A stretch of 32,073 bases of DNA from JBBARC01 sp040400005 (GCA_040400005.1 JBBARC010000043.1:1-32073); one strand, 5' to 3'; positions 15,990 to 22,964 are shown, counted from the stretch's first letter. The notes: generated by a model from the letters alone, not told the origin. Numbers and translations are program-made.

Positions 15990-17408
15990 GTGCCCAGCAA
16001 GCCCGCCGCCCCATGCCATTGCCGCCCCGATCTTGGTTCGGCCCTTGGTTCGGCCCTTGGTGCGGTGTTTTTGGCGCTGGCGCCAAACCCGGCCCACGCC
16101 CAGGCGCCGGTAGCACCTGAAAACGCTGGGTTTAACCTGTGGCAATCGGCCAGTTTGCTAGGGGATGCTGGCGGTTTGCGGCCGCAACTGGCGAAAATGG
16201 GGGCGACTTTCAGCCTGGGCACCACGCTGGAAATGGCCCGCAACCCCAGCGGCGGCCGCAGCCAGGGCCATGCCGCCAACGCCCTAACCAGTGCCGCCCT
16301 GCGCCTGGATACCGATACCGCGTTTGGCCTGGCCGGCGGTTTGGTTAACGTCAGCGCCCTGTGGATAGAAGGGCAGGGCATCACCGCAACCCACGTTGGC
16401 GCGGTCAACACTGTCAGCAATATCGAAGCGACCCCGGCATTGCGATTGTTTGAAGCCTATTACGACCAAAGCTTTGCCCAAGGCCGGGTCAGCCTGCGCT
16501 TGGGCCAGCTTGCCGCCGATCAGGAATTTTTAACCACGGCCGCCGGCGTGGTGCTGATCAATTCAAGCTTTGGCTGGCCCACGTTGGCTGCGGCTAACTT
16601 GCCGGCAGGCGGCCCGGCCTACCCGGTGGCAACCCCAGGGGTGCGGCTATCGGTGCAACCGGGCGACCAGCTTGTGCTGCGAGCCGGGGTTTATAACGGC
16701 AACCCCAGCCCGGAAGGCTTTGGCGATCCGCAAATACTCAACCCTGCCGGCACCAGTTTTCGCACCAACGGCGGGCTGTTTGCGATTGCAGAAATCGAGG
16801 CCAGCGGCGCGCTATGCGGTGCCAGTGCCGCCCACCCCGCGGTGTGCAAGCTGGGCGCCTGGTACGAAAACCACCCGGTGAACGATCTACGCTATGATGC
16901 TGGCGGCGTGTCGCTGGCCGATTTTAACGGCACCGGCGTGCCGCGGCGGTATTGGTCTAATGATAGCGTGTACGCCAGCATGGAACGCGATATCGCGCAT
17001 TTGCCGGGCACCGCGCGGCCACTATCGCTGCTGGCGCGCATCATGGCGTCCCCGGGCGATCGCAATTTTTTGAGTGTGTTTGCCGATGCGGCGCTGGTGG
17101 CGCACGCACCGTTCGCGACCCGCCCGCTGGATAGTGCGGCCCTTGGCGCAGGGTTTGCGCAAGCCAGCGCTGGCGCGCGCGGCATCGCCAGCGATTTGGG
17201 CCGTTACGATGGTTTGCCGCAAATTCCGCGCGCCAATGAAGTGTTTGTGGAGGCGACGTACCAGGCGTTTGTAGCACCGTGGTGGAGCGTGCAGCCCGAT
17301 ATCCAGTATATCATGTCCCCCGGCGGCGGCATGGGCCGCAATGATAACCCCGATCGCCGGGCGGGCAATGCGCTGGTGGTTATGCTGCGCACAGCGATAA
17401 CTTTTTAG
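15990..17408 (+). CDS. Carbohydrate porin, OprB family
   Basis: This is an outer-membrane beta-barrel for sugar uptake. From the GTG at 15990 it has 472 residues, with a signal peptide (LGSALGSALGAVFLALA, then AHAQ as a likely cleavage site). The mature protein opens with a GFNLWQ segment and continues with LRLGQLAADQEF (family motif region), GQLVLRAGVYNGNPSPEGFGDP, LGAWYENHP and a late VFVEATYQAFVAPWWSVQPDIQYI segment. It ends in a C-terminal Phe, as barrels do. The frame is open 56 codons further up, through the GCCCCCC repeats, with no good ribosome-binding site, so the start is uncertain. A 12-base direct duplication at 16032-16055 repeats LGSA within the signal peptide. The family call is fairly strong. 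Confidence 0.82.
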   Translation: MPSKPAAPCHCRPDLGSALGSALGAVFLALAPNPAHAQAPVAPENAGFNLWQSASLLGDAGGLRPQLAKMGATFSLGTTLEMARNPSGGRSQGHAANALTSAALRLDTDTAFGLAGGLVNVSALWIEGQGITATHVGAVNTVSNIEATPALRLFEAYYDQSFAQGRVSLRLGQLAADQEFLTTAAGVVLINSSFGWPTLAAANLPAGGPAYPVATPGVRLSVQPGDQLVLRAGVYNGNPSPEGFGDPQILNPAGTSFRTNGGLFAIAEIEASGALCGASAAHPAVCKLGAWYENHPVNDLRYDAGGVSLADFNGTGVPRRYWSNDSVYASMERDIAHLPGTARPLSLLARIMASPGDRNFLSVFADAALVAHAPFATRPLDSAALGAGFAQASAGARGIASDLGRYDGLPQIPRANEVFVEATYQAFVAPWWSVQPDIQYIMSPGGGMGRNDNPDRRAGNALVVMLRTAITF

Positions 17409-17411
17409 CGC

Positions 17412-17433
17412 GTAGCGTGGGTTTTAACCCACG
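17412..17433. repeat. GTAG-headed palindrome (family B), 4 bases after the porin stop
   Basis: GTAG is followed by CGTGGGTT/AACCCACG with a 2-base loop, then TCTTTTC. It is nearly identical to the left end of the 153-bp elements at 21465 and 22607. It may serve as the porin terminator. Confidence 0.7.
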
Positions 17434-17469
17434 TCTTTTCCTAACAAATAAAGTCTGCTCGTCACCAGA

Positions 17470-17491
17470 GTAGGGCGTGCTCCAGCACGCC
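17470..17491. repeat. GTAG-headed palindrome (family B-like)
   Basis: GTAG is followed by GGCGTGCT and AGCACGCC with a CC loop, a perfect 8-bp stem. It differs in stem sequence from the 17412 copy but has the same build, as REP sequences often do. Confidence 0.55.
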
Positions 17492-17554
17492 AACGCAGGC
17501 AAGCCGCCTACCCCAACCGCCCCACCCTGCACGCCCAACTGGCGCCCATAAGCG

Positions 17555-17583
17555 TTGATAGTTAATATAAATAACTTAAATAT
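17555..17583 (+). promoter_or_regulatory. Weak candidate promoter in an AT-rich stretch before the 17631 gene
   Basis: TTGATA at 17555-17560 is a fair -35 box. The sequence 16-17 bases downstream (TAAATAT) is only a weak -10. The 45-base stretch is strikingly AT-rich against its surroundings, which supports a control region more than the hexamers do. Confidence 0.25.
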
Positions 17584-17630
17584 CGGCCAAATGCGAAAAA
17601 ACATTTGCCCTATCATGCCACCTTACGGTA

Positions 17631-18374
17631 ATGTTAAATTTATTAACTATTCAAGGCCGCAAAACCCTGTCCCCAACCCAACCCAGTCAACCGCAAGATT
17701 CCGAAGATCGCACGCAGCGCCACCTGCGCTTGTGCGCGGAACTAACTGACCTCGCCATGGGCCTGGCCCGCGCCGCCGCCGCCCGCACCCTGGCCGATTG
17801 GGCCGAACCCGAACAACCGCCCACGGCGGAGCAGGAATGGGTGCACCCACCGGCGCCGCCCGCCAATCTCAATCCCACCTCCACCGGCCGCGCCAGCACC
17901 ACCCGCAGCACCACCCGCAGCACCACCACATCGGCCAAACCTACCGACCCCGCCGTGCTCTTCACCCGCCTCGCCGCCGTCGTGCGAGACTGCATAGCCC
18001 TCGAAGCCCGTCTAGCCGCCGGCGGCACCCCGCGCGCGCCCAGCCGCCGCCCCGCCCCCGACTTCCACGCCCACCCCGACTTCCACGCCCACCCCGACTC
18101 CCGCCGCGAACCTTTGCTCGAAGCCTTCCGCTTCGTCACCGCCAACATCCCCGGCCGTGCCGCCACCTTGCGCGACATCACCGCCCGGCTCGATGAAGAA
18201 CTGCAAGCCGATCCCGATCAAACCATCGACACCGCCGAATTCCTCGCGTGCATCTGCGAAGAATTCGGTATCAAAATAGACTACACCAAACTCCCCGACG
18301 AATATCTCTTCTACCCCATCGACCCGCCAAATGAAGAATACGAAGCCCCCCGCGCCACCTCCCCGCCCTGGTAG
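17631..18374 (+). CDS. Hypothetical protein with low-complexity linker and acidic C-terminal domain
   Basis: I do not recognise this 247-residue protein. Residues about 25-60 are helical and Ala-rich (LCAELTDLAMGLARAAAART). Residues 65-105 are a Pro/Thr/Ser linker with short tandem repeats (TTRS twice). Residues 105-130 are helical (LFTRLAAVVRDCIALEARLA). Then comes a duplicated DFHAHP hexapeptide, and from about 160 a folded-looking domain (LLEAFRFVTANIPGRAATL, ITARLDEEL, ACICEEFGIKIDYTKLPDEY). There is no signal peptide or membrane helix. ATG at 17631 follows CTTACGGTA without a clear ribosome-binding site. The stop codon lies inside a GTAG palindrome. The coding-like third-position GC supports a real gene. 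Confidence 0.6.
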   Translation: MLNLLTIQGRKTLSPTQPSQPQDSEDRTQRHLRLCAELTDLAMGLARAAAARTLADWAEPEQPPTAEQEWVHPPAPPANLNPTSTGRASTTRSTTRSTTTSAKPTDPAVLFTRLAAVVRDCIALEARLAAGGTPRAPSRRPAPDFHAHPDFHAHPDSRREPLLEAFRFVTANIPGRAATLRDITARLDEELQADPDQTIDTAEFLACICEEFGIKIDYTKLPDEYLFYPIDPPNEEYEAPRATSPPW

Positions 18375-18391
18375 CCTGGGTGAAACCCAGG
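18371..18391. repeat. GTAG-headed palindrome (family B-like) overlapping a stop codon
   Basis: GTAG is followed by CCTGGGT and ACCCAGG with loop GAA. The TAG of GTAG is the stop codon of the 17631 gene. Confidence 0.6.
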
Positions 18392-18420
18392 GCAAGCGCG
18401 TGTCGGGCGGCTCAGCGAAG

Positions 18421-18631
18421 CGTCATGCGCAATCGGTAGCCGCCACCCGCAAAGGCCGATTTTCCGCGCAAACCCGCCCGCGGCGTCCCGCCCGGCCTAA
18501 CCTGCGCCGCCGCGACGGCCGAATTGCGCCGGCATCTGGCAAGAGGCAACGATAAGGCATGCCGGCTTTCGATCGTAACGCAACGAACGGGTGGGCGCCA
18601 CAATCGACGCGTCATGCGCAATCGGTAGCCG
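18421..18631. repeat. Pair of 22-bp direct repeats
   Basis: The sequence CGTCATGCGCAATCGGTAGC plus CG occurs at 18421-18442 and again, identically, at 18610-18631, 189 bases apart. Intervening sequence is not obviously related. Two copies are too few for a CRISPR array. Confidence 0.75.
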
Positions 18632-18839
18632 CGACCGCCAGGTTGGCATGCCGCTCGGCGGCGCCGCGTGCCGAAGCACGCCCGATTGCGGCCGGCCCAG
18701 TGTGCGCCGAACGAGGGGGGCACCAAGGCGTCGTGCGCTCTGCGGGCTAGAGTGTCCTAAGCGCCCAGCCACGCCGTCCGCGGGCGATAGGGTCGCGCCG
18801 GAAAGTGGCCATTCGACCGGGTGCCCATCGTAGTAAACT

Positions 18840-18876
18840 GTAGGGTGCAATGCCCTTTGCATTGCACCTCTTTTTC
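18840..18876 (+). terminator. GTAG-headed 10-bp hairpin followed by T-run
   Basis: GTAG is followed by GGTGCAATGC pairing perfectly with GCATTGCACC (5-base loop CCTTT) and TCTTTTTC. As RNA this is a strong intrinsic terminator for plus-strand transcription, yet the nearest credible plus-strand gene ends at 18374. It also fits the GTAG palindrome pattern of family B. Confidence 0.65.
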
Positions 18877-19266
18877 AACCATCCCTTATTACTGTTTTCC
18901 GTATATCAAAAACACTTATCCCAACCCCGCAGTTTCCCTAGGGTTTGGCGTGAGGTTTTCAGTGGGGTTTTCGGTATGGCCCCCTTGGTGGTGTGCTGAG
19001 GCCCTGGGTGCCGGGTTGGTGGCGATAGACCGAGGTGCGGGCGCTGCTGATCGCGGCGGGGTGCGGTGGGTGTGGTGGTGTTCTGTGAGATTGTCTCGCC
19101 TCAGGCTTTGAGCGTGCCCCCTAACGACCTCGTGAGCGTGTCTTGCCTCTGCGTCCGCAACCAACACAAGCCGCCTGGGGAGAGCGCGAAAGGGCCGCCG
19201 GGGGTAAAGTTCTGCCGCCAACCCGTGCATGGCCTTTCACATTTTTAGGGTGAAATCGCCCGATGG

Positions 19267-19944
19267 CTACGGTTTCCGAACCAAGCGCCCTGCTAGGTAA
19301 CCCTGCCCCTCTATAAGCTTTGGTTGAAAAATAAAATCCATAACACCATCGTTCGTAACAACCGAGGCGTGGCAAGCTGGCTCACCGGTGCTTTCATCAG
19401 GTGTCGACATGGCAGTCGTTGCGGAGAAAACTACTATATGCCGTGATAGACCGACGGCTGAATTCTCAACCACTCTTTTAATATCGTCCATTTTGGCGGC
19501 CTCGCAATGATACCGGAACTCCGTATCTGCCGGATGCTCTCCATCCGCCGAAATTCCATTCGGAGCATCAGTCCTTGAACTGGTTTCTGGGCCCGGCCAA
19601 TCGTAATACAATGCAAATGGAATGGCCACCGCAATGCCTATACCGACTATACCGGATATGGCCAAGATCGAAATCACCAAATATCTGAGGGCCGTGAGTA
19701 ATACCGGAACTCGATTTGTGATCCTACTTCGAGACAAATCGTATGCGTTTTTAATCGAAGGAGACAAGTGCTGGCCCGCATCCATTACATCATCGCGGAA
19801 TGCCGATATCTTCTCTGTGACCCGGGCTAAATCGAACACCGGCCTATCACCTAAGGTCGCAGGCCTCCTTATGCCACAATGTGGACAGGATGCCGCTTGA
19901 TTACTGACATTGCTTCCACATTCTCTACACGGCACTAAAACCAC
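19267..19944 (-). CDS. Zinc-ribbon membrane protein of unknown function
   Basis: An N-terminal zinc ribbon (VPCRECGSNVSNQAASCPHC, two CxxC knuckles 12 residues apart) is followed by a polar linker and one strong membrane helix (ALRYLVISILAISGIVGIGI and on, about residues 105-135). The C-terminal domain of about 100 residues contains two Cys. That part probably faces the periplasm if the ribbon is cytoplasmic. The start is uncertain: I use GTG at 19942-19944, preceded by AAAGGCAG; a second GTG three codons later and a TTG at 19998 are alternatives. Base composition is less GC-rich than the housekeeping genes, suggesting acquisition. No function can be assigned. Confidence 0.65.
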   Translation of the reverse strand: MVLVPCRECGSNVSNQAASCPHCGIRRPATLGDRPVFDLARVTEKISAFRDDVMDAGQHLSPSIKNAYDLSRSRITNRVPVLLTALRYLVISILAISGIVGIGIAVAIPFALYYDWPGPETSSRTDAPNGISADGEHPADTEFRYHCEAAKMDDIKRVVENSAVGLSRHIVVFSATTAMSTPDESTGEPACHASVVTNDGVMDFIFQPKLIEGQGYLAGRLVRKP

Positions 19945-20211
19945 ATTGGCTGCCTTTACGTATTTGTAGCCTGCCCCCAGTGGGCAATCCAAGCGCAACG
20001 CTAGTTCAGATTTTGGCCTGATGCTAAGCTCGCACCGGCGCCCGCTCTACTGCCGCCAAATACCCCAAACCGGCCATTCCGCCCCCGGCCCAATGACGTT
20101 GGGTATGGTCAACCCGTCACGCCACCCTAAGTCGGGCATCTTTAGGGTGCATCAGGGTTGGCCCCAGTCGGGCGCCCTGTTCCCCGCCAACGCAGGCGTC
20201 CTTGCGCTGGA

Positions 20212-20685
20212 TTATATACCGCCTGTCATTGGCTTGGGGGAGAAGGCGTCTGCAATTTTGTGCGGGTGTCCTTTCTGCCCCATGCAAAAAAGAAATTTCT
20301 TCATATATTTAAATGTTGTTGGTGAATGCCTCATCTGCTCTATCCGGCCTCGTGCATCCTGATTTGACTCCACCAGCGATAACGTTTGGCAGACATATTC
20401 CTCAGCCAGTTCACCGGAGACACCAGAGAGCGAGCCTTCCCAATGGATGGCGCATGCTATCTCGAAGAGGTTCATCAGCTCTGAAAACTCATATTGACGT
20501 GCCGGTTCATCCCCGGCTGAGAGGAAGCGCTGCCATGCTTGTCGAAACGCCTCATTGAGTGTGACCAACGTGGCGGCGGATGAGTTCTTATTGCTTTTGC
20601 GAATTGCGACAACTGCAACGGTTAGGGCAATGAAAGCAACAACCGCTGAAACTATTGCGATCGTGTCCGAGAGAGTGAGTGTCAA
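20212..20685 (-). CDS. Membrane-anchored hypothetical protein, third gene of a small-gene cassette
   Basis: One N-terminal membrane helix (TIAIVSAVVAFIALTVAVVA) is followed by a basic stop-transfer segment (IRKSNKNS) and a cytoplasmic helical domain of about 120 residues (LVTLNEAFRQAWQRFL, FSELMNLFEIACAIHWEG, a long C-terminal helix). This layout resembles DUF4760-like single-pass proteins, but I cannot claim membership. I take TTG at 20683-20685, 11 bases after AGGA, as start; a TTG at 20715 would overlap the preceding gene. The 75-aa gene upstream ends 7 bases before this start, so cotranscription is very likely. It is 158 residues long. Confidence 0.6.
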   Translation of the reverse strand: MTLTLSDTIAIVSAVVAFIALTVAVVAIRKSNKNSSAATLVTLNEAFRQAWQRFLSAGDEPARQYEFSELMNLFEIACAIHWEGSLSGVSGELAEEYVCQTLSLVESNQDARGRIEQMRHSPTTFKYMKKFLFCMGQKGHPHKIADAFSPKPMTGGI

Positions 20686-20692
20686 CGCGGTA

Positions 20693-20920
20693 TCATTCCT
20701 TTTTGAGGGGCGCAACAGTTGCGGCGACAGTTTTAGCAGTTTGGGTTTGCGATGTTGCGGCTTGGCCTTGAGACTGAGAGCCGCCGCCGAGCGCTTGGCC
20801 CAGGTGTGCGGTCGTAAGTGCCTTCGCGAGATGGTCTAAAGTAAGGCCCTCATTGAGGTGGTGAACCGTCATGCCATCCTGTGCCACCGTTGCTTTTGAG
20901 GCAGGTGGGGTCTTAGTCAT
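20693..20920 (-). CDS. 75-residue hypothetical protein, second gene of the cassette
   Basis: The product is a small soluble protein with a hydrophilic, Ala/Thr/Gln-rich composition. The middle has a helical repeat-like stretch (LNEGLTLDHLAKALTTAHLG), then a Gly/Ser/Gln-rich tail. ATG at 20918-20920 overlaps the TGA of the preceding ORF as ATGA and has AAGGG about 10 bases upstream. No family is recognised. The coupling on both sides argues that it is translated. Confidence 0.6.
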   Translation of the reverse strand: MTKTPPASKATVAQDGMTVHHLNEGLTLDHLAKALTTAHLGQALGGGSQSQGQAATSQTQTAKTVAATVAPLKKE

Positions 20921-21129
20921 ATTTTCATGCCCTTTTTGTCAAAGTGGATTATGGCATTCATATCCGATCCCTCCGCCGTTGCATATAGCGTGCAAGAAAG
21001 GACTGCATTTTCCGCTGTTTGCTCCAAATAAGTCCCCCCGCTCTCCCCGGCTACCGAGCCTTGCCAGGCGCTGTGACGGCTTGGCGGGAACACAAAGGGG
21101 TGATACAAAGCCCTCTTCGAGGTCGTCAT
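20917..21129 (-). CDS. 70-residue hypothetical protein, first gene of the cassette
   Basis: From ATG at 21127-21129 the product reads MTTSKRALYHPFVFPPSRHS and ends IIHFDKKGMKI. It is a small mixed protein with one Cys, no membrane helix and no signal peptide. Another in-frame start 21 codons upstream (to 21192) is possible. Its stop overlaps the next start as ATGA, which is the main support for its being real. The ribosome-binding site is weak. No family is recognised. Confidence 0.45.
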   Translation of the reverse strand: MTTSKRALYHPFVFPPSRHSAWQGSVAGESGGTYLEQTAENAVLSCTLYATAEGSDMNAIIHFDKKGMKI

Positions 21130-21237
21130 TAACCCGTTGTTTTTGCTATACGTATTGTCGCCATGTGCGTTTCCTGCATCCGGCCCCAACACCTAGCTGG
21201 TTTTTAGCCGTGGCCCCTGCCATGCTCAGCCGCAAGC

Positions 21238-21468
21238 ATGATTGTTGGTGGTATGAATCAGCCCAATAAAGATACGTTTGATGAACTGGTTAAGGCGCGG
21301 AACGCGCTTCAAGAACAAATTTATTTTGCCGAGTCGGGCCCAGCCGTCCACTACCCAGGCGGTCGCGCGCAGGCTGACGAAATGCTTACATTGCTACGTG
21401 GCCAACTAAGCGAAATAAAGCACATGGTTGCGCAAATTGAGGCTGATAACGCCCTGCAGCAATCGTAG
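21238..21468 (+). CDS. Small helical hypothetical protein (76 aa)
   Basis: The product is mainly two amphipathic helices (DTFDELVKARNALQEQIYFA and ADEMLTLLRGQLSEIKHMVA), likely a short coiled-coil hairpin. ATG codons at 21238 and 21253 are both possible and neither has a clear ribosome-binding site. It is transcribed away from the minus-strand cassette. Its TAG stop lies inside the GTAG that begins the 153-bp repeat. The codon pattern looks real; the function is unknown. Confidence 0.5.
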   Translation: MIVGGMNQPNKDTFDELVKARNALQEQIYFAESGPAVHYPGGRAQADEMLTLLRGQLSEIKHMVAQIEADNALQQS

Positions 21469-21617
21469 CGCGCGTTTTAACCCACGTCGTCTCCCAATAC
21501 TCACCCCCGACTTATTCAAAATTCGCGTAATTTTTCGGGTTGTTCTCCGTGCCGTGGTGCCACCCATCGCTTACATCATGCCACGTGCCGTGCCGTTGGG
21601 TTAAAACCGAACGCTAC
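21465..21617. repeat. 153-bp inverted-pair palindromic element (family B), copy 1
   Basis: It begins GTAGCGCGCGTTTTAACCCA and ends TTGGGTTAAAACCGAACGCTAC over its last bases, so GTAG heads point outward at both ends. The left palindrome is partly decayed. It is homologous at both ends, and in a stretch around 21546-21565, to the element at 22607-22759, which has exactly the same length. Confidence 0.75.
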
Positions 21618-21783
21618 ATCCGCCTACCGCAGCGAAGGTCCGGATCCAGATCCCGCCCTCAATACGCGTGCCCCACAACGCGCACGCCCGGACCCGCCGC
21701 GATCCGCGCGTAAACCTCACAAAATCCTAACTTAAGAAAATAATCTTTGCCACAATCCGCAAATATCCCTAAAACAACACCCC

Positions 21784-22578
21784 ATGATCCCACCCCGCTT
21801 CATCCGCGCCACAATCCAAGCCCGCATCAACCCCAACCAAACCCGCACCGCGCGGGATCAGCAACGCCGCGACCAAATCCTCGATGCCGCCCTCGCCCTG
21901 CTCACCGCCCACCCGCGCCACACCATCACCATTGCCACGTTGGCCATGGGCATGATCGTCTCCCCCGCCACCATCCGCCGCCATTTTCTTGATATCGACA
22001 GCATCATCGCCGAAATCCTGCAAAATCATCTGCGCGCGCTGATAAAAACCATCGGTGAAATCCCCACCGATGGTGAAAATCTTCAACAAAAACGCAGCAA
22101 TGCCTACTTGGCCGCCACCCGCACCCCCTGGGGCAATTTTACCGATACCCACGCGTTACTGCTGCGTGAAGCCCATGCCCTGCCCGAAGATTTGGCCAGT
22201 GCCATCACCCAAATGCGCGTCAGTATCGGCAACACCCTGGCCGGCAACCGCGGCCACGATATGCTGCAAATGCTAGATACCGCTTGGGGCAATCACGCCC
22301 TCATCGAACCATTTTGCGCGGCAATCGAAACCACGGCGGAGCAATCCCTGCCCGATCCACCCGATCTCCCGCAGGAAAACCCCGCCCCCGAAGATTTCAG
22401 TCTCGAAAATCGCGTCCGCCATGATTACGCCCAGCCAAACCCGGCCAACCGCCGCGATTCCAGGCCCGGATACGTGCCCACAAGGTACCTCACCGCCGCC
22501 GATCTGGGCATTAGCGTGCCGGCGCCGACCCAGCCCGCAACCAACCTGGCCGCCCTGGCCCATGCCCCACCTGGCTAA
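21784..22578 (+). CDS. TetR-like transcriptional regulator with long C-terminal extension
   Basis: The product has 264 residues. Residues about 20-70 form a TetR-type DNA-binding domain: RDQQRRDQILDAALALLTAH, then TITIATLAMGMIVSPATIRR and HFLDIDSIIAEIL, matching helices 1-3 and the start of helix 4. The ligand domain (about 75-190) contains a plausible dimer region (LIKTIGEIP, ALLLREAHALPEDL, MLQMLDTAWGNHALIEPFCA). The last 70 residues are Pro/Asn/Ala-rich and look disordered, which is unusual for TetR. ATG at 21784 has a weak ribosome-binding site. The gene is bracketed by two family B elements in the same orientation. No target gene is adjacent in an obvious divergent arrangement. Family call moderate to good. 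Confidence 0.75.
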   Translation: MIPPRFIRATIQARINPNQTRTARDQQRRDQILDAALALLTAHPRHTITIATLAMGMIVSPATIRRHFLDIDSIIAEILQNHLRALIKTIGEIPTDGENLQQKRSNAYLAATRTPWGNFTDTHALLLREAHALPEDLASAITQMRVSIGNTLAGNRGHDMLQMLDTAWGNHALIEPFCAAIETTAEQSLPDPPDLPQENPAPEDFSLENRVRHDYAQPNPANRRDSRPGYVPTRYLTAADLGISVPAPTQPATNLAALAHAPPG

Positions 22579-22606
22579 CCCGCCCCGGCACTCACGGGTT
22601 AAAAGC

Positions 22607-22759
22607 GTAGCGTGGGTTTTAACCCACGTGTGCACACAACACCTATGTTTGGCGTATAGTCATTGTCACCTCACGACACCGGTCTTTTGCCGTGCCCTGG
22701 GGCCACCTGCCGTTGCACGATGCCGCGTGCCGCGCACGTGGGTTAAAACTGAACGCTAC
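22607..22759. repeat. 153-bp inverted-pair palindromic element (family B), copy 2
   Basis: The left end has GTAG plus an intact CGTGGGTT/AACCCACG palindrome; the right end has CGTGGGTTAAAACTGAACGC then TAC. It begins 28 bases after the TetR-like stop codon. The core is diverged from copy 1 except near the right-hand third (CCGTGCC..GG.GCCAC). Confidence 0.8.
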
Positions 22760-22872
22760 GTCCGTTGCCCGCCGCGATTGACCGCCCTTGGTCGCGCAAC
22801 GTATGGGCAGAAATTTTGGCAGAAGGGGAGGGGGTTAAGCCCGAGGTTTCGCTGTAACCCATTGAAATCGCG

Positions 22873-22948
22873 TGGCGTCCCGTAGGGGATTCGAACCCCT
22901 GTTACCGCCGTGAGAGGGCAGCGTCCTGGGCCTCTAGACGAACGGGAC
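22873..22948 (-). tRNA. tRNA-Glu (anticodon CUC), CCA encoded
   Basis: The minus strand folds as a full cloverleaf. The acceptor stem GTCCCGT pairs with ACGGGAC. The anticodon loop is CTCTCAC with anticodon CTC. The T arm is AGGGG/TTCGAAT/CCCCT. The CCA end is encoded (complement of 22873-22875). It reads toward the accessory region on its left. Confidence 0.95.
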
Positions 22949-22964
22949 AAACGAGGCAGCCTCG
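22949..22964 (-). terminator. Short hairpin between the DUF6476-like gene and tRNA-Glu
   Basis: On the minus strand CGAGG and CCTCG (3-base loop) are followed by TTTGT directly before the tRNA 5' end. It may be a weak terminator or a processing site for a joint transcript. Confidence 0.3.

Larger units (their letters stand above)
18392..19266. other. About 0.9 kb without a credible gene
   Basis: Open frames here are short, Arg/Pro/Ala-rich and lack ribosome-binding sites. The only structures seen are the 22-bp direct repeat pair and the GTAG hairpin with T-run described separately. The stretch may be decayed accessory DNA. Confidence 0.6.

Noticed and set aside
15976..16080. ATG at 15976 as porin start
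   Set aside because: It is in a different frame from the porin and would need a frameshift before the signal peptide.
18481..18500. Possible attachment-site copy of the tRNA-Glu 3' end
   Set aside because: Only 9 bases (GGCGTCCCG) match the tRNA end, which is expected by chance in GC-rich DNA.
18421..18631. Possible CRISPR array from the 22-bp repeats
   Set aside because: Only two copies with a 167-base gap and no cas genes.
18916..19230. Minus-strand 104-residue frame in the gene-free stretch
   Set aside because: Arg/His/Pro-rich product, no ribosome-binding site, no recognisable domain; may be decayed DNA.
20871..21269. Plus-strand 132-residue frame opposite the small-gene cassette
   Set aside because: No ribosome-binding site or domain; the minus-strand genes are supported by ATGA overlap and a Shine-Dalgarno-like AAGGG.
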